Assembly (NCBI GenBank): GCA_017466685.1
Contig: JAFTTS010000045.1
Span: 1-64,000 of the forward strand
Origin: Clostridia bacterium
GTDB taxonomy: Bacteria > Bacillota > Clostridia > Oscillospirales > CAG-272
DNA: 64,000 bases
Direction: 5' to 3'
Positions 1 to 8,614 of this stretch are shown one piece after another (positions within the stretch are counted from its first letter, which is position 1; each line of letters opens with the position of its first letter). Both the position numbers and the translations under genes were made by a program. The notes beneath the pieces were generated by a model. The model worked only from the letters and a program-made list of their open reading frames with translations. It did not search any database and was not told the origin of the DNA.

Positions 1-557
1 CGCTTATTTTGACGGATAACACAAAGAAATACGTGTTCCTCAAAAACGGTGAGGAGCTGACAAGTCGAATATACGGAATAATCATGGATATGCACGGTGA
101 AAACCTTCGCGAGGAGGTAGGCTTTGATATGATAATCCGCGGATATATCAACATCCTGCTTGGCATGTTCTACCGTTACAACATACTTGAAAACGTATGG
201 GATATTTACACAAACGAAGCTATCAGAAAAATCCGTCCCGCACTCGAATACATAGACGATAATTACCGTGACGAAATAACGCTCAAATCCCTCGCCGACA
301 CGATACACGTCAACCGCGAATACTTCTGTCGCACCTTCAAAAAAGCGACAAACATCACGCCGACGGAATACATAAATCACGTTCGCATCTGGAAAGCGGA
401 GGGACTGCTTACAACAACGGACAAAAGTATCCTCGAGGTTGCAACGGATGTTGGATTTTCGTCTGTATCCTATTTCAACAGAGTTTTCAGGAAGTTCAAA
501 ACCACAACTCCCTCTGCGTACAGAGAGATCCTTTATGCGAAGAATAAGCTGATATAA
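1..557 (+). CDS. AraC family transcriptional regulator, C-terminal part (5' end outside window)
   Basis: The reading frame is open to the first base, so the true start lies upstream; the TTG at 9 is only the first possible start codon in view. The visible 180 or so residues end in two helix-turn-helix units of the AraC/XylS DNA-binding domain: 'LADTIHVNREYFCRTFKK' followed by 'VATDVGFSSVSYFNRVFRKF'. The missing N-terminus would be the ligand-binding domain, commonly a cupin fold in this family. It ends in TAA and faces the FkbM gene, with a shared hairpin terminator between them. The target genes are unknown. Family assignment is secure; the ligand cannot be told from this fragment. Confidence 0.9.
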   Translation, partial: LILTDNTKKYVFLKNGEELTSRIYGIIMDMHGENLREEVGFDMIIRGYINILLGMFYRYNILENVWDIYTNEAIRKIRPALEYIDDNYRDEITLKSLADTIHVNREYFCRTFKKATNITPTEYINHVRIWKAEGLLTTTDKSILEVATDVGFSSVSYFNRVFRKFKTTTPSAYREILYAKNKLI

Positions 558-563
558 AAAATC

Positions 564-593
564 AAGGTATGAGAAAGATAACACTCATACCTT
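564..593. terminator. Bidirectional intrinsic terminator between AraC gene and FkbM gene
   Basis: A perfect 10-bp inverted repeat (AAGGTATGAG and CTCATACCTT, arms 564-573 and 584-593) has a 10-nt loop. It is followed by TTTTT on the plus side and preceded by AAAAAA, so it can stop both convergent genes. Confidence 0.85.
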
Positions 594-604
594 TTTGTTA
601 TATC

Positions 605-1702
605 CTATTTTACAGCCAACAAATTAAGATCCCACGCGGGAACATATTCATATCTGCGAAGATAAAGCTTATCATACCCCATCGCCTTTACAAGCAACGG
701 CAGACGGTATAAATCTTCACTCCGATGATAGAGCGACACAAGCAACTGCGGATGCTCTCTGTCAATAGTCTCACGTGAACCGATCAACGCCTCGTATTCC
801 GCGCCCTCGACGTCATATTTGATGTAGTCACATTCGCCCGAATATACGCTGTCAAGACGCGATGCCGTAACAGTTTTGATCTTTGCGCCCGTTTTAAGCG
901 CATCACTTCCGATAAGCGTGGAATTACGGTTTCCGCCCGCTGTGAATTCAAGCGTCACATCCTTGTCCCATGCGGCGAAATTGTACGCCTTGATCTCATA
1001 TGGCGCACTCTCGGCAAATGCTGTCAGCTTTTTGTACGTCCGTGCATCCGGCTCAAACGCCACAACACGCGAAAGTTCAGGTGCAAACCCATAAAGCTCA
1101 CGTATACTGTCGCCGTTGTATGCGCCAAGATCGGCGGTATAACGGTAATTTTTCGTATCAAGTATACGTCCCATCACGTCATCATTTGTAACCGTGTGAC
1201 GGCGGAGATATTCGAGCTTACCCGTCAGGCGATAAAGTATCACGTCGCAAAAGGTCTGCTTTGATAAGTCGTCCGCAAGCATATCGCACACGCGCTCAAA
1301 CTCGTCACGGTGACGCTCAAAAAACTCAAGATCAAACAACTCACCGTCATTAACAACGGGAACATCCGGAATATAAAGTTCACGCTCTCCGTCAAGACGG
1401 TAAATATTAGCAAGCACCTCGGGAAGCTGTGTACCGAAGGACACCACAATGATAAAATCGTCATACTTCTCGCAGATCTCGGCATAACTCATAACTGTCT
1501 TGTTATGAAAAATCTGATGACGTACAAACCCATCCGATGCAAAAAAGTCGGAAACCTCGATTCCCTTCTCTGAAAAAACGGCGAGGATCTTGTCCGCACC
1601 GTTTCCCATTCCATACATCACGATCGGCTTTGTCGATTCTTTAAGCGTCTGCCACATATCGCGACCAACGTCTATTTCCTTAACCGAATGATATATCTTC
1701 AT
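605..1702 (-). CDS. FkbM family SAM-dependent methyltransferase
   Basis: A 365-residue protein. The N-terminal third has a Rossmann-like 'VMYGMGNGADKIL' segment as in proteins that pair a nucleotide-binding-like region with an FkbM domain. The C-terminal half has the SAM-binding loop 'TADLGAYNGDSIREL' and the FkbM motif 'YIKYDVEGAEYEAL'. FkbM enzymes methylate hydroxyl groups of sugars or secondary metabolites; the substrate here is unknown. The start ATG overlaps the stop of the upstream amidohydrolase gene by 4 bp (ATGA), suggesting translational coupling. It ends in TAG, one of very few TAG stops in this window, and the terminator hairpin follows directly, so TAG does act as a stop here. 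Confidence 0.88.
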   Translation of the reverse strand: MKIYHSVKEIDVGRDMWQTLKESTKPIVMYGMGNGADKILAVFSEKGIEVSDFFASDGFVRHQIFHNKTVMSYAEICEKYDDFIIVVSFGTQLPEVLANIYRLDGERELYIPDVPVVNDGELFDLEFFERHRDEFERVCDMLADDLSKQTFCDVILYRLTGKLEYLRRHTVTNDDVMGRILDTKNYRYTADLGAYNGDSIRELYGFAPELSRVVAFEPDARTYKKLTAFAESAPYEIKAYNFAAWDKDVTLEFTAGGNRNSTLIGSDALKTGAKIKTVTASRLDSVYSGECDYIKYDVEGAEYEALIGSRETIDREHPQLLVSLYHRSEDLYRLPLLVKAMGYDKLYLRRYEYVPAWDLNLLAVK

Positions 1703-2517
1703 ATTTTCAAAAATCTCTTTGCATTATTATAGAAAATGTCCTCGCGTTCTTTTTCGGTGAGTTCAACCTTGAGCAGACGTTCGATCTCGCCCTCAGTGTT
1801 TTTAACGGGATAATCCGTACCGAACATAACGCGGTCAGTTCCAAGCTTATGTATCAACTCGCCTGCATACTCTGACGTCATCGCCCATAAAGCACTTGAG
1901 GTATCATACCAAACGTTCGGTCTGCCGGAAAGATACTCCACCGCCTCATCCCATGCACCATAACCGCCGAGATGTGCCGCAACGACCTCAAGCTTCGGAA
2001 AACGGTCGAGTACACGTGCTAATTTTTTAGGCTCGGAGAAGCGGTATTTCGGACGCGGATCGCCCATATGCAGATAAAGCGGCATACGTCCCTCAATTGT
2101 CTCGTAAAGCCCCATCATACGCGGCGAGTCAATATCAACGCCCTGAATATCCGGGTGAATCTTAACTCCGCGAAGTCCGATAGACTCTGCACGGTTAACC
2201 TCTGCCGCAAAATCCGGATAATCCTGATGCATACCCATGAATCCCACGGTTTCGTATCCATCATCACGCGATTTCTGAGCCAGTGCCGCAATCGAATCAT
2301 TGACCTTCTGAACCTGATGTGCATTCGTCGCGACAGAGAAAAGCAGCATACCTTTAACATTGTTCGCCTTACTGTTTTCGGCAAGCTCCGAATAGGTTCC
2401 CTTACCTTCGGAAACAAACTCGTAAAACGCATTGAGACTCGTCACCGCTTTTTCGGCAATAGCCTCGGGATATGTGTGAGTGTGGATATCAAATATTTTA
2501 TACGACCTGTTTTTCAT
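1699..2517 (-). CDS. Amidohydrolase family metal-dependent hydrolase
   Basis: 272 residues, TIM-barrel amidohydrolase-2 type. Visible metal-site motifs are the N-terminal 'DIHTHTYPE', the central 'GVKIHPDIQG', 'YLHMGDPRP' and 'VVAAHLGGYGAWDEA', and the C-terminal Asp in 'VMFGTDYPVKN'. The family includes decarboxylases and hydrolases; the substrate cannot be named from sequence. It starts 2 nt after the lysC stop, so the order lysC, amidohydrolase, FkbM methyltransferase looks like one operon. No signal peptide is seen, so it should be cytoplasmic. Confidence 0.85.
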   Translation of the reverse strand: MKNRSYKIFDIHTHTYPEAIAEKAVTSLNAFYEFVSEGKGTYSELAENSKANNVKGMLLFSVATNAHQVQKVNDSIAALAQKSRDDGYETVGFMGMHQDYPDFAAEVNRAESIGLRGVKIHPDIQGVDIDSPRMMGLYETIEGRMPLYLHMGDPRPKYRFSEPKKLARVLDRFPKLEVVAAHLGGYGAWDEAVEYLSGRPNVWYDTSSALWAMTSEYAGELIHKLGTDRVMFGTDYPVKNTEGEIERLLKVELTEKEREDIFYNNAKRFLKI

Positions 2518-2519
2518 GA

Positions 2520-3833
2520 TTAATAAACAAATTCCTGGTAAATTGCGCGAAGTGCATCCTCAAAGTCCGCTTCCTCAACGCCGACGATGATACTGATCTC
2601 GCTTGAACCCTGGTCGATCATGCGGATGTTGATACCTGCGCCGCTTATTGCCTTGAAGACACGTGCCGCAGTACCCTTTGCCTTAACCATAGCGCGTCCG
2701 ACGACTGCAACGAGCGCAAGTCCGTCCTCAATTTCAAGAGTCTCGGGATTTACATGACGGCAGATACCCGTCTTGATCGCTTCACGCTTGCCTTCAAGCT
2801 CATGAGTGTTTAATATGATACTCATGTTGTCGATACCCGAAGGAAGATGCTCGAAGCAAATACCGTTAGTTTCAAGAACCTCAAGAACACGGCGTCCGAA
2901 GCCAACCTCAGCGTTCATCATGTCCTTTTCGATCGTGAGTACCGAGAAGCCCTTCTTACCTGCAACACCGGTGATGACGTTGCCTGTGTCATACTTATCG
3001 CTCGAGGAAACGATAAATGTACCGTGAGCCTCGGGATTGTTTGTATTTCTGATGTTTATCGGAATACCTGCGATACGTACGGGGAAAATTGCATCCTCAT
3101 GGAGTACGGTCGCACCCATGTATGAAAGCTCACGCAGCTCGCGGTATGTGATCTCGTTAATGACACGGGGAGAATCGACGATGCGCGGATCGGCCATAAG
3201 GAAGCCGTCAACGTCCGTCCAGTTTTCGTAAATATCACACTCAGCGGCACGTGCAACGATAGAACCGGTAATATCCGAGCCACCGCGCGAGAATGTCTTG
3301 ATGGTGTCATTCGGCATGGAACCGTAGAAACCGGGGATAACAGCATATTCGTGCTGTTTCAGGACCTCGGAAAGAACCGTATTTGTGCGCTCGGAATCGA
3401 AAAGACCGTTATCATTGAAGAAGATAACCTCTGCCGCATCGATAAAGTCAAAGCCGAGATAACGTGCAAGAATCTTACCGTTAAGATACTCGCCACGGCT
3501 TGCGGCAAAGTCACGTCCTGCCTTATGTATGAAGGCGTTCTTTATAAGATGGAAATCATCCTCAAGCGAAAAATCGAGTCCGAGCTCGGCAATGATACCG
3601 TTATAACGAGCTTCGATAGCCGAGAAGTATTCGTTGATATCCTCGCCTCTTGCTGCCATGTCATAGCAGGTGTAAAGCATATCGGTGACCTTTGTGTCAT
3701 CCTTGAAACGCTTACCGGGCGCGGAGGGAACGACGTAACGGCGCTCTGCCTCAGCCTTTATAATATCTGCAACCTTCTTAAACTGTGCGGCATCCGCAAG
3801 AGAACTGCCGCCGAATTTTACAACCTTTAACAC
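2520..3833 (-). CDS. lysC: Aspartate kinase
   Basis: Phosphorylates L-aspartate with ATP, the first step to lysine, threonine, methionine and diaminopimelate. The N-terminal 'VVKFGGSSLADAAQFKKV' is the kinase signature. 'TFSRGGSDITGSIVARA' and 'NWTDVDGFLMADPRIV' are further family motifs, and two C-terminal ACT domains (roughly residues 290-437) include 'ISGAGINIRMIDQGSSEI'. I chose the GTG at 3833 (437 aa) because AGAGG lies 9 nt upstream; a TTG three codons earlier is possible. It is transcribed from a perfect consensus promoter with a leader of about 50 nt, too short for a lysine riboswitch, so control is more likely by feedback through the ACT domains. Confidence 0.95.
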   Translation of the reverse strand: MLKVVKFGGSSLADAAQFKKVADIIKAEAERRYVVPSAPGKRFKDDTKVTDMLYTCYDMAARGEDINEYFSAIEARYNGIIAELGLDFSLEDDFHLIKNAFIHKAGRDFAASRGEYLNGKILARYLGFDFIDAAEVIFFNDNGLFDSERTNTVLSEVLKQHEYAVIPGFYGSMPNDTIKTFSRGGSDITGSIVARAAECDIYENWTDVDGFLMADPRIVDSPRVINEITYRELRELSYMGATVLHEDAIFPVRIAGIPINIRNTNNPEAHGTFIVSSSDKYDTGNVITGVAGKKGFSVLTIEKDMMNAEVGFGRRVLEVLETNGICFEHLPSGIDNMSIILNTHELEGKREAIKTGICRHVNPETLEIEDGLALVAVVGRAMVKAKGTAARVFKAISGAGINIRMIDQGSSEISIIVGVEEADFEDALRAIYQEFVY

Positions 3834-3889
3834 GATAATCAACCTCTGTATATAAATATTTATATTGACAATATTATTGCATATATTAT

Positions 3890-3918
3890 ATTATATGAAA
3901 AAAAAGGCACTTTGTCAA
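3890..3918 (-). promoter_or_regulatory. Consensus sigma-A promoter for lysC
   Basis: On the minus strand TTGACA (3918-3913) and TATAAT (3895-3890) are separated by exactly 17 bp. The predicted start of transcription is near 3883, about 50 nt before the lysC GTG. Confidence 0.85.
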
Positions 3919-3943
3919 GTGTCGATCGAAATTTCGTAAGCGT

Positions 3944-3976
3944 TGACAGCCGCACCCGAAAAAAGCACGGCTGTCA
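3944..3976 (-). terminator. Hairpin downstream of the carboxypeptidase gene
   Basis: A perfect 9-bp stem (TGACAGCCG and CGGCTGTCA) with a 15-nt loop lies 53 nt after the carboxypeptidase stop. No clear T-run follows on the minus strand, so it may be a weak terminator or an RNA 3'-end stabiliser. Confidence 0.45.
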
Positions 3977-4029
3977 TGTACATATTAACAAAGTGAAATT
4001 TTAATATCGCACGAAAGTCACACAGACTG

Positions 4030-5526
4030 TCAGTTCCCTGCGGAAATATATTCAAGATACTCCTCAAGACACATATTCATCTGATACATCTTCTGTGCGT
4101 GATAACGTCCGACATAACGGTAATGCCACGGCTCAAACGATATACCCGTAACCTCCGTCTTATCCTCGGGATAGCGAAGAATGAAACCAAACTTCCAGCA
4201 GTTTTCCTTTAACCACGTGTAAGCCGCTTCATTTGCAAACGACTTGTCAGCTCCCGGCAGATTGTGCAAGTCGGCGCAAAGTCCCGTCTGATGCTCACTC
4301 GAGCCGGGCGGATTTGAGAAGGATGCAACATAATCATAGTCGTTGTTATACTGTGCAAGATACATATTAAAGAGATATTCCTGATAGCTGTAGCTTCTGT
4401 ACGCGCTCGTTACGCTGACATCCTCATAGCCTGCTGCACGAAGCTCCTTGAACATCGCCTCAAGCGACATCGCCGCATTTTTACGAAGCATCTGTGTTTC
4501 GCGTCCATCCTGTCTCGTGTCAACAACAGAGGTAAGATCCTGCGGAATATGATCGGCACCGAGCTTATTATTGATATTAACAAGCGTCAGAAATTCATCG
4601 GTGTTTCCGGGGTTCATATATTCCTCGTAAGCCGCGAGATTGGAGACAAAACCAAGATCGGGAAGCTCTGCCAGTGCCTCTGCTTCTTCATCGAGCGGTT
4701 CAAGGCCGACTGCAGACTGAAGCAAGAACGAAAGCTCGGCATAAATCGGATCCTCACCCTTGGGAAGCTTACCGTTTTCACCCAAATTGGTCACGATTCG
4801 CTCAATCTTCACAGTGTGACTGCCCTCATCAACCTCGACGTTGATTCCGCTTACATATGCGCTGACAAACTCAACCGGAACATACAATTCCTTATCCTTG
4901 AAATAACAGTTTGCGCTAAGACGGGTTTCAACGCCGTTCACGTAAACCACACGCGAATCGGTTACAAATCGGATAGTTTCGGCTTCGTCGCCTTTGATAA
5001 CATATTTCATATCCTCGTTCGAACCGGTAATGGCGAGGTCACACATAGCCGCAACATCGGTAAAGCTGACATAAATCTCACCGTCTCTGACAGCCTGTGA
5101 GCTCGGAAGCGAATATTCGTTATCACCGATTGAATAGCTGTAGCTTGACGACTTGTCCTCGGGCGCACTCGTCAGAACCAGCATGAAAATTCCGCCGACG
5201 ATAGCCGCCATAAGCGCAAATACCGCGAGAAAAAGCAAAAATCTCGCGCCAAATGTCTTCAAACGTGCATTGCGCCTTTTTTTGATATAATATCTTTCCC
5301 GCTGACGGTTAACACGATTGATCTCGATCTGCTCGTGAGTCAGCTTGACCTCACTTTTGGTTGCACGGCGCTGTGTGGGCGTTTGATCCTTGATGCGGTT
5401 CATCGACTGCCCTGTAGTTTGGCTATTGCGTCCGTTCTGGGTTGGTCTTCCCTGAGTCTGACGGTTTTGCTGTCCCTGCGGCGGAACATTCGGTCTGCCG
5501 TTATTCGGTTGACGGTTATTGTTCAT
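4030..5526 (-). CDS. Membrane-anchored VanY-type D-alanyl-D-alanine carboxypeptidase
   Basis: 498 residues from the ATG at 5526, chosen because ACGAGG sits 5 nt upstream; an ATG six codons earlier lacks this. The first 80 or so residues are cytoplasmic and very rich in Asn, Gln, Arg and Pro, followed by a basic patch. A single transmembrane helix follows ('FLLFLAVFALMAAIVGGIFMLV' region). Next comes a region resembling a copper amine oxidase N-terminal-like domain ('VNGVETRLSANCYFKDKELY'). The C-terminus is VanY/DacB-like, with zinc motifs 'SSEHQTGLCADLHN' and 'FEPWHYRYVG', so the catalytic site looks intact. It should trim terminal D-Ala from peptidoglycan stems outside the membrane. No van cluster surrounds it, so housekeeping or sporulation cell-wall remodelling is more likely than glycopeptide resistance. 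Confidence 0.88.
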   Translation of the reverse strand: MNNNRQPNNGRPNVPPQGQQNRQTQGRPTQNGRNSQTTGQSMNRIKDQTPTQRRATKSEVKLTHEQIEINRVNRQRERYYIKKRRNARLKTFGARFLLFLAVFALMAAIVGGIFMLVLTSAPEDKSSSYSYSIGDNEYSLPSSQAVRDGEIYVSFTDVAAMCDLAITGSNEDMKYVIKGDEAETIRFVTDSRVVYVNGVETRLSANCYFKDKELYVPVEFVSAYVSGINVEVDEGSHTVKIERIVTNLGENGKLPKGEDPIYAELSFLLQSAVGLEPLDEEAEALAELPDLGFVSNLAAYEEYMNPGNTDEFLTLVNINNKLGADHIPQDLTSVVDTRQDGRETQMLRKNAAMSLEAMFKELRAAGYEDVSVTSAYRSYSYQEYLFNMYLAQYNNDYDYVASFSNPPGSSEHQTGLCADLHNLPGADKSFANEAAYTWLKENCWKFGFILRYPEDKTEVTGISFEPWHYRYVGRYHAQKMYQMNMCLEEYLEYISAGN

Positions 5527-5582
5527 ATTAACCTCGTATATCATAGCGAGTGATAATCACATCGCAGTATTTGTAATGTATC

Positions 5583-5612
5583 ATTCTAATTATAACACAT
5601 AATTCGCGTCAA
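5583..5612 (-). promoter_or_regulatory. Probable promoter of the carboxypeptidase gene
   Basis: Minus-strand TTGACG (5612-5607) and TAGAAT (5588-5583) with an 18-bp spacer, about 60 bp upstream of the start codon. The match is good but not perfect. Confidence 0.5.
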
Positions 5613-5700
5613 ATAAATAGGAAATCGTAATTTTTTTAAATATTTTTTCAAAAACGCAAAAATATACATTTTCCGGGATTACAGAAAAATACAAATCCGA

Positions 5701-6402
5701 TTATTTCCCCCAATTTTCAGACAGTATTTCCCGCCATAATCCCCTGAGATATTCCCTGTGACGTTTATAATCGGGACAGTAAGCGGCAACATTCTCCCAG
5801 AAGCGTTTTGAGTGATTGAATTCATGCATATGACAAAGCTCATGAACGATGATATAATCAACAGCCTCAGGCGACGCCATAATGCAGAACCACGAAAAAT
5901 TAAGTGAGGCGCGGCGTGAACAGCTTGCCCAGTGTGAGGTCGCACTGTTGAATTTCACCGCACTCGGCACAAGTCCCATTAACGCGGAAAGCTCGGTAAC
6001 TCTCTTTGAAATATATTCCCTTGCATATTTTTTGTAAAGCTCCACCACCGCAGTACGTATCTCCTCCGAGGAAAGCGTGGACGGCAGGTAGAAGGCTTCG
6101 TCATCGATCTGCATTTTCATGTCTCCATCCGCACGTATTTCACGCCTTGTTCCGAGAAAACGTACCGTAGAACCGTAATCAAGCAAAAACGACTCACGCG
6201 AAGCAATCATCATCTTCTGACGCTCACACTCCGCCGCAATACGTTCGGCATAAGGTAGCATTAGCTCATTTATTTTATTTAAGGCCACACGTCTTGGCGC
6301 AAGTATCTCCGGAGTACCGTCTTTTGCCAAACGGAAACAGACCGACCGTCTGTCACTGCGCTTTACACGGCAAACGACCGTACCTATCTCAAGCGTTTCC
6401 AT
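5701..6402 (-). CDS. YgjP-like (DUF45) zinc metallopeptidase
   Basis: 233 residues from the ATG at 6402. This start has CGAGGA 9 nt upstream and overlaps the queH 3' end by 14 bp; an upstream ATG at 6426 would lack this spacing. The signature is 'YIIVHELCHMHEFNHSKRFW', the HExxH-plus-distal-His site of the M48-related WLM/YgjP group. The preceding 'HWASCSRRASLNFSW' is also typical. No transmembrane helices are seen. The substrate of this family is not established. Translational coupling with queH suggests co-expression but no obvious shared pathway. Confidence 0.87.
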   Translation of the reverse strand: METLEIGTVVCRVKRSDRRSVCFRLAKDGTPEILAPRRVALNKINELMLPYAERIAAECERQKMMIASRESFLLDYGSTVRFLGTRREIRADGDMKMQIDDEAFYLPSTLSSEEIRTAVVELYKKYAREYISKRVTELSALMGLVPSAVKFNSATSHWASCSRRASLNFSWFCIMASPEAVDYIIVHELCHMHEFNHSKRFWENVAAYCPDYKRHREYLRGLWREILSENWGK

Positions 6403-7018
6403 GCTTAAACATCCTCGAAAATTCACAGCCGCAGAAATCCTGCCTGTAAAGTCCGTACTCGCGTGAGAGTTCTATCGAACGCTTGTAGCCCTCTCTTTTT
6501 TTGAACTCTGACGGCAGATAACGAACACCGTACTTTTCCGAAAGCTCTGCACCGATCTCATTAAGCATTTCAGCGTTTTTGTGCGGACTGACGGTCAGCG
6601 TTGTTGCGAAATAATCATATTTCCCGTCATTTTCCGCCATGTAACGTGCCGTCATATCAAGATGCTCACGGTAACAGGCAAAGCAGCGTACACCACCCTC
6701 AGCAAGCGTTTCAAGCCCACGTGACAATTCAAGAAAACGGCTCGGCTCATGCTCGCAGACGATAAGCTCTACCTTATTTTTGTGTTCCATTACCGAGATT
6801 AGTCGACTGAGCTCATCTGCACGCTTTTTGTATTCGTTTTCGTCGGTAATATTCGGATTGTAAAAAAACAGCGTTATATTAAAATATTTGGTAAGATACT
6901 CGAGAACATAGCTCGAGCAAGGTGCACAGCAAGCGTGCAAAAGCAACCTCGGAGCTGACTTTTTTGCCTCTATCAGCGAGAGCTCCTTGTCGAGCATTGC
7001 CTGATAATTTATTTTCAT
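6389..7018 (-). CDS. queH: Epoxyqueuosine reductase QueH
   Basis: 209 residues, the usual size. Motifs are 'LLHACCAPCSSYVLEYL' at the N-terminus, 'FYNPNITDENEYKKRADEL', 'RCFACYREHLDMTA', 'FATTLTVSPHKNAEML' and the C-terminal 'DFCGCEFS'. The Cys pairs are the Fe-S and metal ligands of this family, which performs the last step of tRNA queuosine synthesis by reducing epoxyqueuosine. No other queuosine genes are in the window. It is divergent from the SGNH hydrolase gene, with a 95-bp spacer between the two start codons. Confidence 0.93.
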   Translation of the reverse strand: MKINYQAMLDKELSLIEAKKSAPRLLLHACCAPCSSYVLEYLTKYFNITLFFYNPNITDENEYKKRADELSRLISVMEHKNKVELIVCEHEPSRFLELSRGLETLAEGGVRCFACYREHLDMTARYMAENDGKYDYFATTLTVSPHKNAEMLNEIGAELSEKYGVRYLPSEFKKREGYKRSIELSREYGLYRQDFCGCEFSRMFKHGNA

Positions 7019-7034
7019 ATTTTTTAAATTAATA

Positions 7035-7063
7035 TTGCAACCCGGCTTTCTTTGTGGTATAAT
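7035..7063 (+). promoter_or_regulatory. Sigma-A promoter for the SGNH hydrolase gene
   Basis: TTGCAA (7035-7040), 17-bp spacer, TATAAT (7058-7063). It points toward the SGNH gene whose likely TTG start is at 7114. Confidence 0.75.
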
Positions 7064-7113
7064 TATTTTATGGTATGATCTATATTATTAACGAAAAGGG
7101 GGGCGGAACGGTT

Positions 7114-8112
7114 TTGAGTAAAAATAAAAGAAGAAAAAAGCATCAAAATAAAAAAGAGAAAATATATCCGATAAAGCCCGTTCCCACTGCCACTGAAAAA
7201 ATCAAAGAAATCACGGTCGATGTCCCGAAAGCTGTCAGCTGTGTGCCGTGGTCGGTTATAGTAACAAATCTGATATTTGCAATTATAACCGTTGCCATCG
7301 CTGTTTTTATGATATCACAGCTTTTCTGCGAATATAACTATAAATATTCCACGCATGACCTTCCGCCAAAGGCACAGAATGACAGTGAACTGCAAAAAAT
7401 CGAATCTATTGACGAAGCCGACGCACCGCCGATTCCGAGAGAACCGGTTATTTACGATTTTGCAAGTGCCGTCCCCGAAAGTGCGGCCGTTGATTACGAT
7501 TATTTTGACGACACTGTATTCATCGGAGACTCGCGAACAAAGGGACTTATAACATATTCAAAGCTCTCACCGTACGACTTTTCCTCTGTCGGACTCAATG
7601 TCGGACTTTTATTGACGCAACCGTTCATCCGTCTGCCCGATGATGATGGAGAGCTGCAGTCATATACGCTCCTTGAAGCACTCGAACGCGAGGACGTAAA
7701 TTACAAGGCTATCTATATAGCAACCGGTCTTAACGAGCTTGGCTGGCCCGCGGACGGATTTATCGCGGCGTTTTCCGATCTCATTGACGCCCTGCGTGAA
7801 GTCACGGACGTTCCGATATACGTTCAGCTGATAATTCCCGTAACGACCTATTCCTCAGAAACAACAAAATTCGGTATCACCAACGAAAAGAACGTAATAT
7901 TCAATGAACGTCTGATCACCCTTGCCAAGGAAAAGGAGCTGTTTCTTCTCGATCCGCGCGAGCTTTTCACGCTTGAGGACGGAACGCTCGATCCCGCACA
8001 TTCGTCAGACGGAGTTCACTTAAACCGCGATTCCTGTGCGATCCTTGCGGATTATTACCGTACTCATGTCGTTGACCTGTATGAATACGACAACACCCGT
8101 CCGCAGGAATAA
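7114..8112 (+). CDS. Membrane-anchored SGNH/GDSL-type hydrolase
   Basis: 332 residues from a TTG start at 7114, chosen because AAGGGGGGCGG lies 7 nt upstream; the ATG at 7075 has no ribosome binding site. A lysine-rich N-terminus precedes one transmembrane helix ('VTNLIFAIITVAIAVFMI'). The extracellular part has the SGNH block I 'DTVFIGDSRTKGL' and the C-terminal block V 'DPAHSSDGVHLN'. These supply the catalytic Ser and the Asp/His pair. Surface-anchored SGNH enzymes usually de-esterify or acetylate cell-envelope polymers; the substrate is unknown. It is monocistronic, facing ruvX. Confidence 0.82.
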   Translation: MSKNKRRKKHQNKKEKIYPIKPVPTATEKIKEITVDVPKAVSCVPWSVIVTNLIFAIITVAIAVFMISQLFCEYNYKYSTHDLPPKAQNDSELQKIESIDEADAPPIPREPVIYDFASAVPESAAVDYDYFDDTVFIGDSRTKGLITYSKLSPYDFSSVGLNVGLLLTQPFIRLPDDDGELQSYTLLEALEREDVNYKAIYIATGLNELGWPADGFIAAFSDLIDALREVTDVPIYVQLIIPVTTYSSETTKFGITNEKNVIFNERLITLAKEKELFLLDPRELFTLEDGTLDPAHSSDGVHLNRDSCAILADYYRTHVVDLYEYDNTRPQE

Positions 8113-8147
8113 CATTCCAAACACATCAAAACAATAAAAGCAGATTT

Positions 8148-8181
8148 CGGAGCTGTCCTTGCCAGAATGCAGACAACTCCG
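8148..8181. terminator. Probable shared terminator between SGNH gene and ruvX
   Basis: Inverted repeat CGGAGCTGTC and GACAACTCCG with one mismatch and a 14-nt loop, followed by a T-rich stretch. It sits between two convergent genes. Confidence 0.5.
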
Positions 8182-8186
8182 ATTTC

Positions 8187-8606
8187 TTATTTTCTTCGAC
8201 TGTCGAGGTAATTCTGCAAAATTATCTGAGCCGAAAGTGTATCGACTGCCGCCTTACGTTTCTTTCCGCGTGTGTCGGTAAAATTGAGTATCTGATGTGC
8301 CGCCATCGTGCTGCACCTCTCGTCAAACATCTCAATTGGCAGTCCCGTCGCCTCACCAAGCAGCTTTGCAAATTCCTCTGCGTGCTCGGCTCTTGGACCG
8401 CGAGTTCCGTTCATATTGATCGGAAGCCCGACAACTATCCTCGTAACACCGTACTCCTTTGCCTTTTCGCTGACAAGCAATGCGGTTTTCGGCATATATG
8501 TGGAGTTCACGTATCCGATGCCGTTTGCAAGCATACCGAGCGTATCACTGACGGCAAGTCCCGTTCGTGTGTCACCGAAATCGACACCAAGAATTCTGTC
8601 TGCCAT
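8187..8606 (-). CDS. ruvX: Holliday junction resolvase RuvX / pre-16S rRNA nuclease YqgF
   Basis: 139 residues from the ATG at 8606, which has GAGG 6 nt upstream. The RNase H-like fold begins 'RILGVDFGDTRTGLAVSD'. The catalytic acidic residues include the Asp of 'GVDFG', 'MFDERCSTMAA' and the C-terminal Asp in 'VDTLSAQIILQNYLD'. Members of this family process the 5' end of 16S rRNA, with a proposed role in Holliday junction resolution. It overlaps or abuts the kinase gene upstream (stop at 8615) and is the last gene of that minus-strand run. Confidence 0.93.
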   Translation of the reverse strand: MADRILGVDFGDTRTGLAVSDTLGMLANGIGYVNSTYMPKTALLVSEKAKEYGVTRIVVGLPINMNGTRGPRAEHAEEFAKLLGEATGLPIEMFDERCSTMAAHQILNFTDTRGKKRKAAVDTLSAQIILQNYLDSRRK

Positions 8607-8614
8607 CCCTAACC

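Noticed and set aside
3834-3960. Lysine riboswitch before lysC
   Set aside because: The consensus promoter leaves a leader of only about 50 nt, too short for this riboswitch, and no conserved core was seen.
4030-5526. Glycopeptide-resistance function for the VanY-type enzyme
   Set aside because: No VanRS, VanH, VanA or VanX homologue lies nearby.
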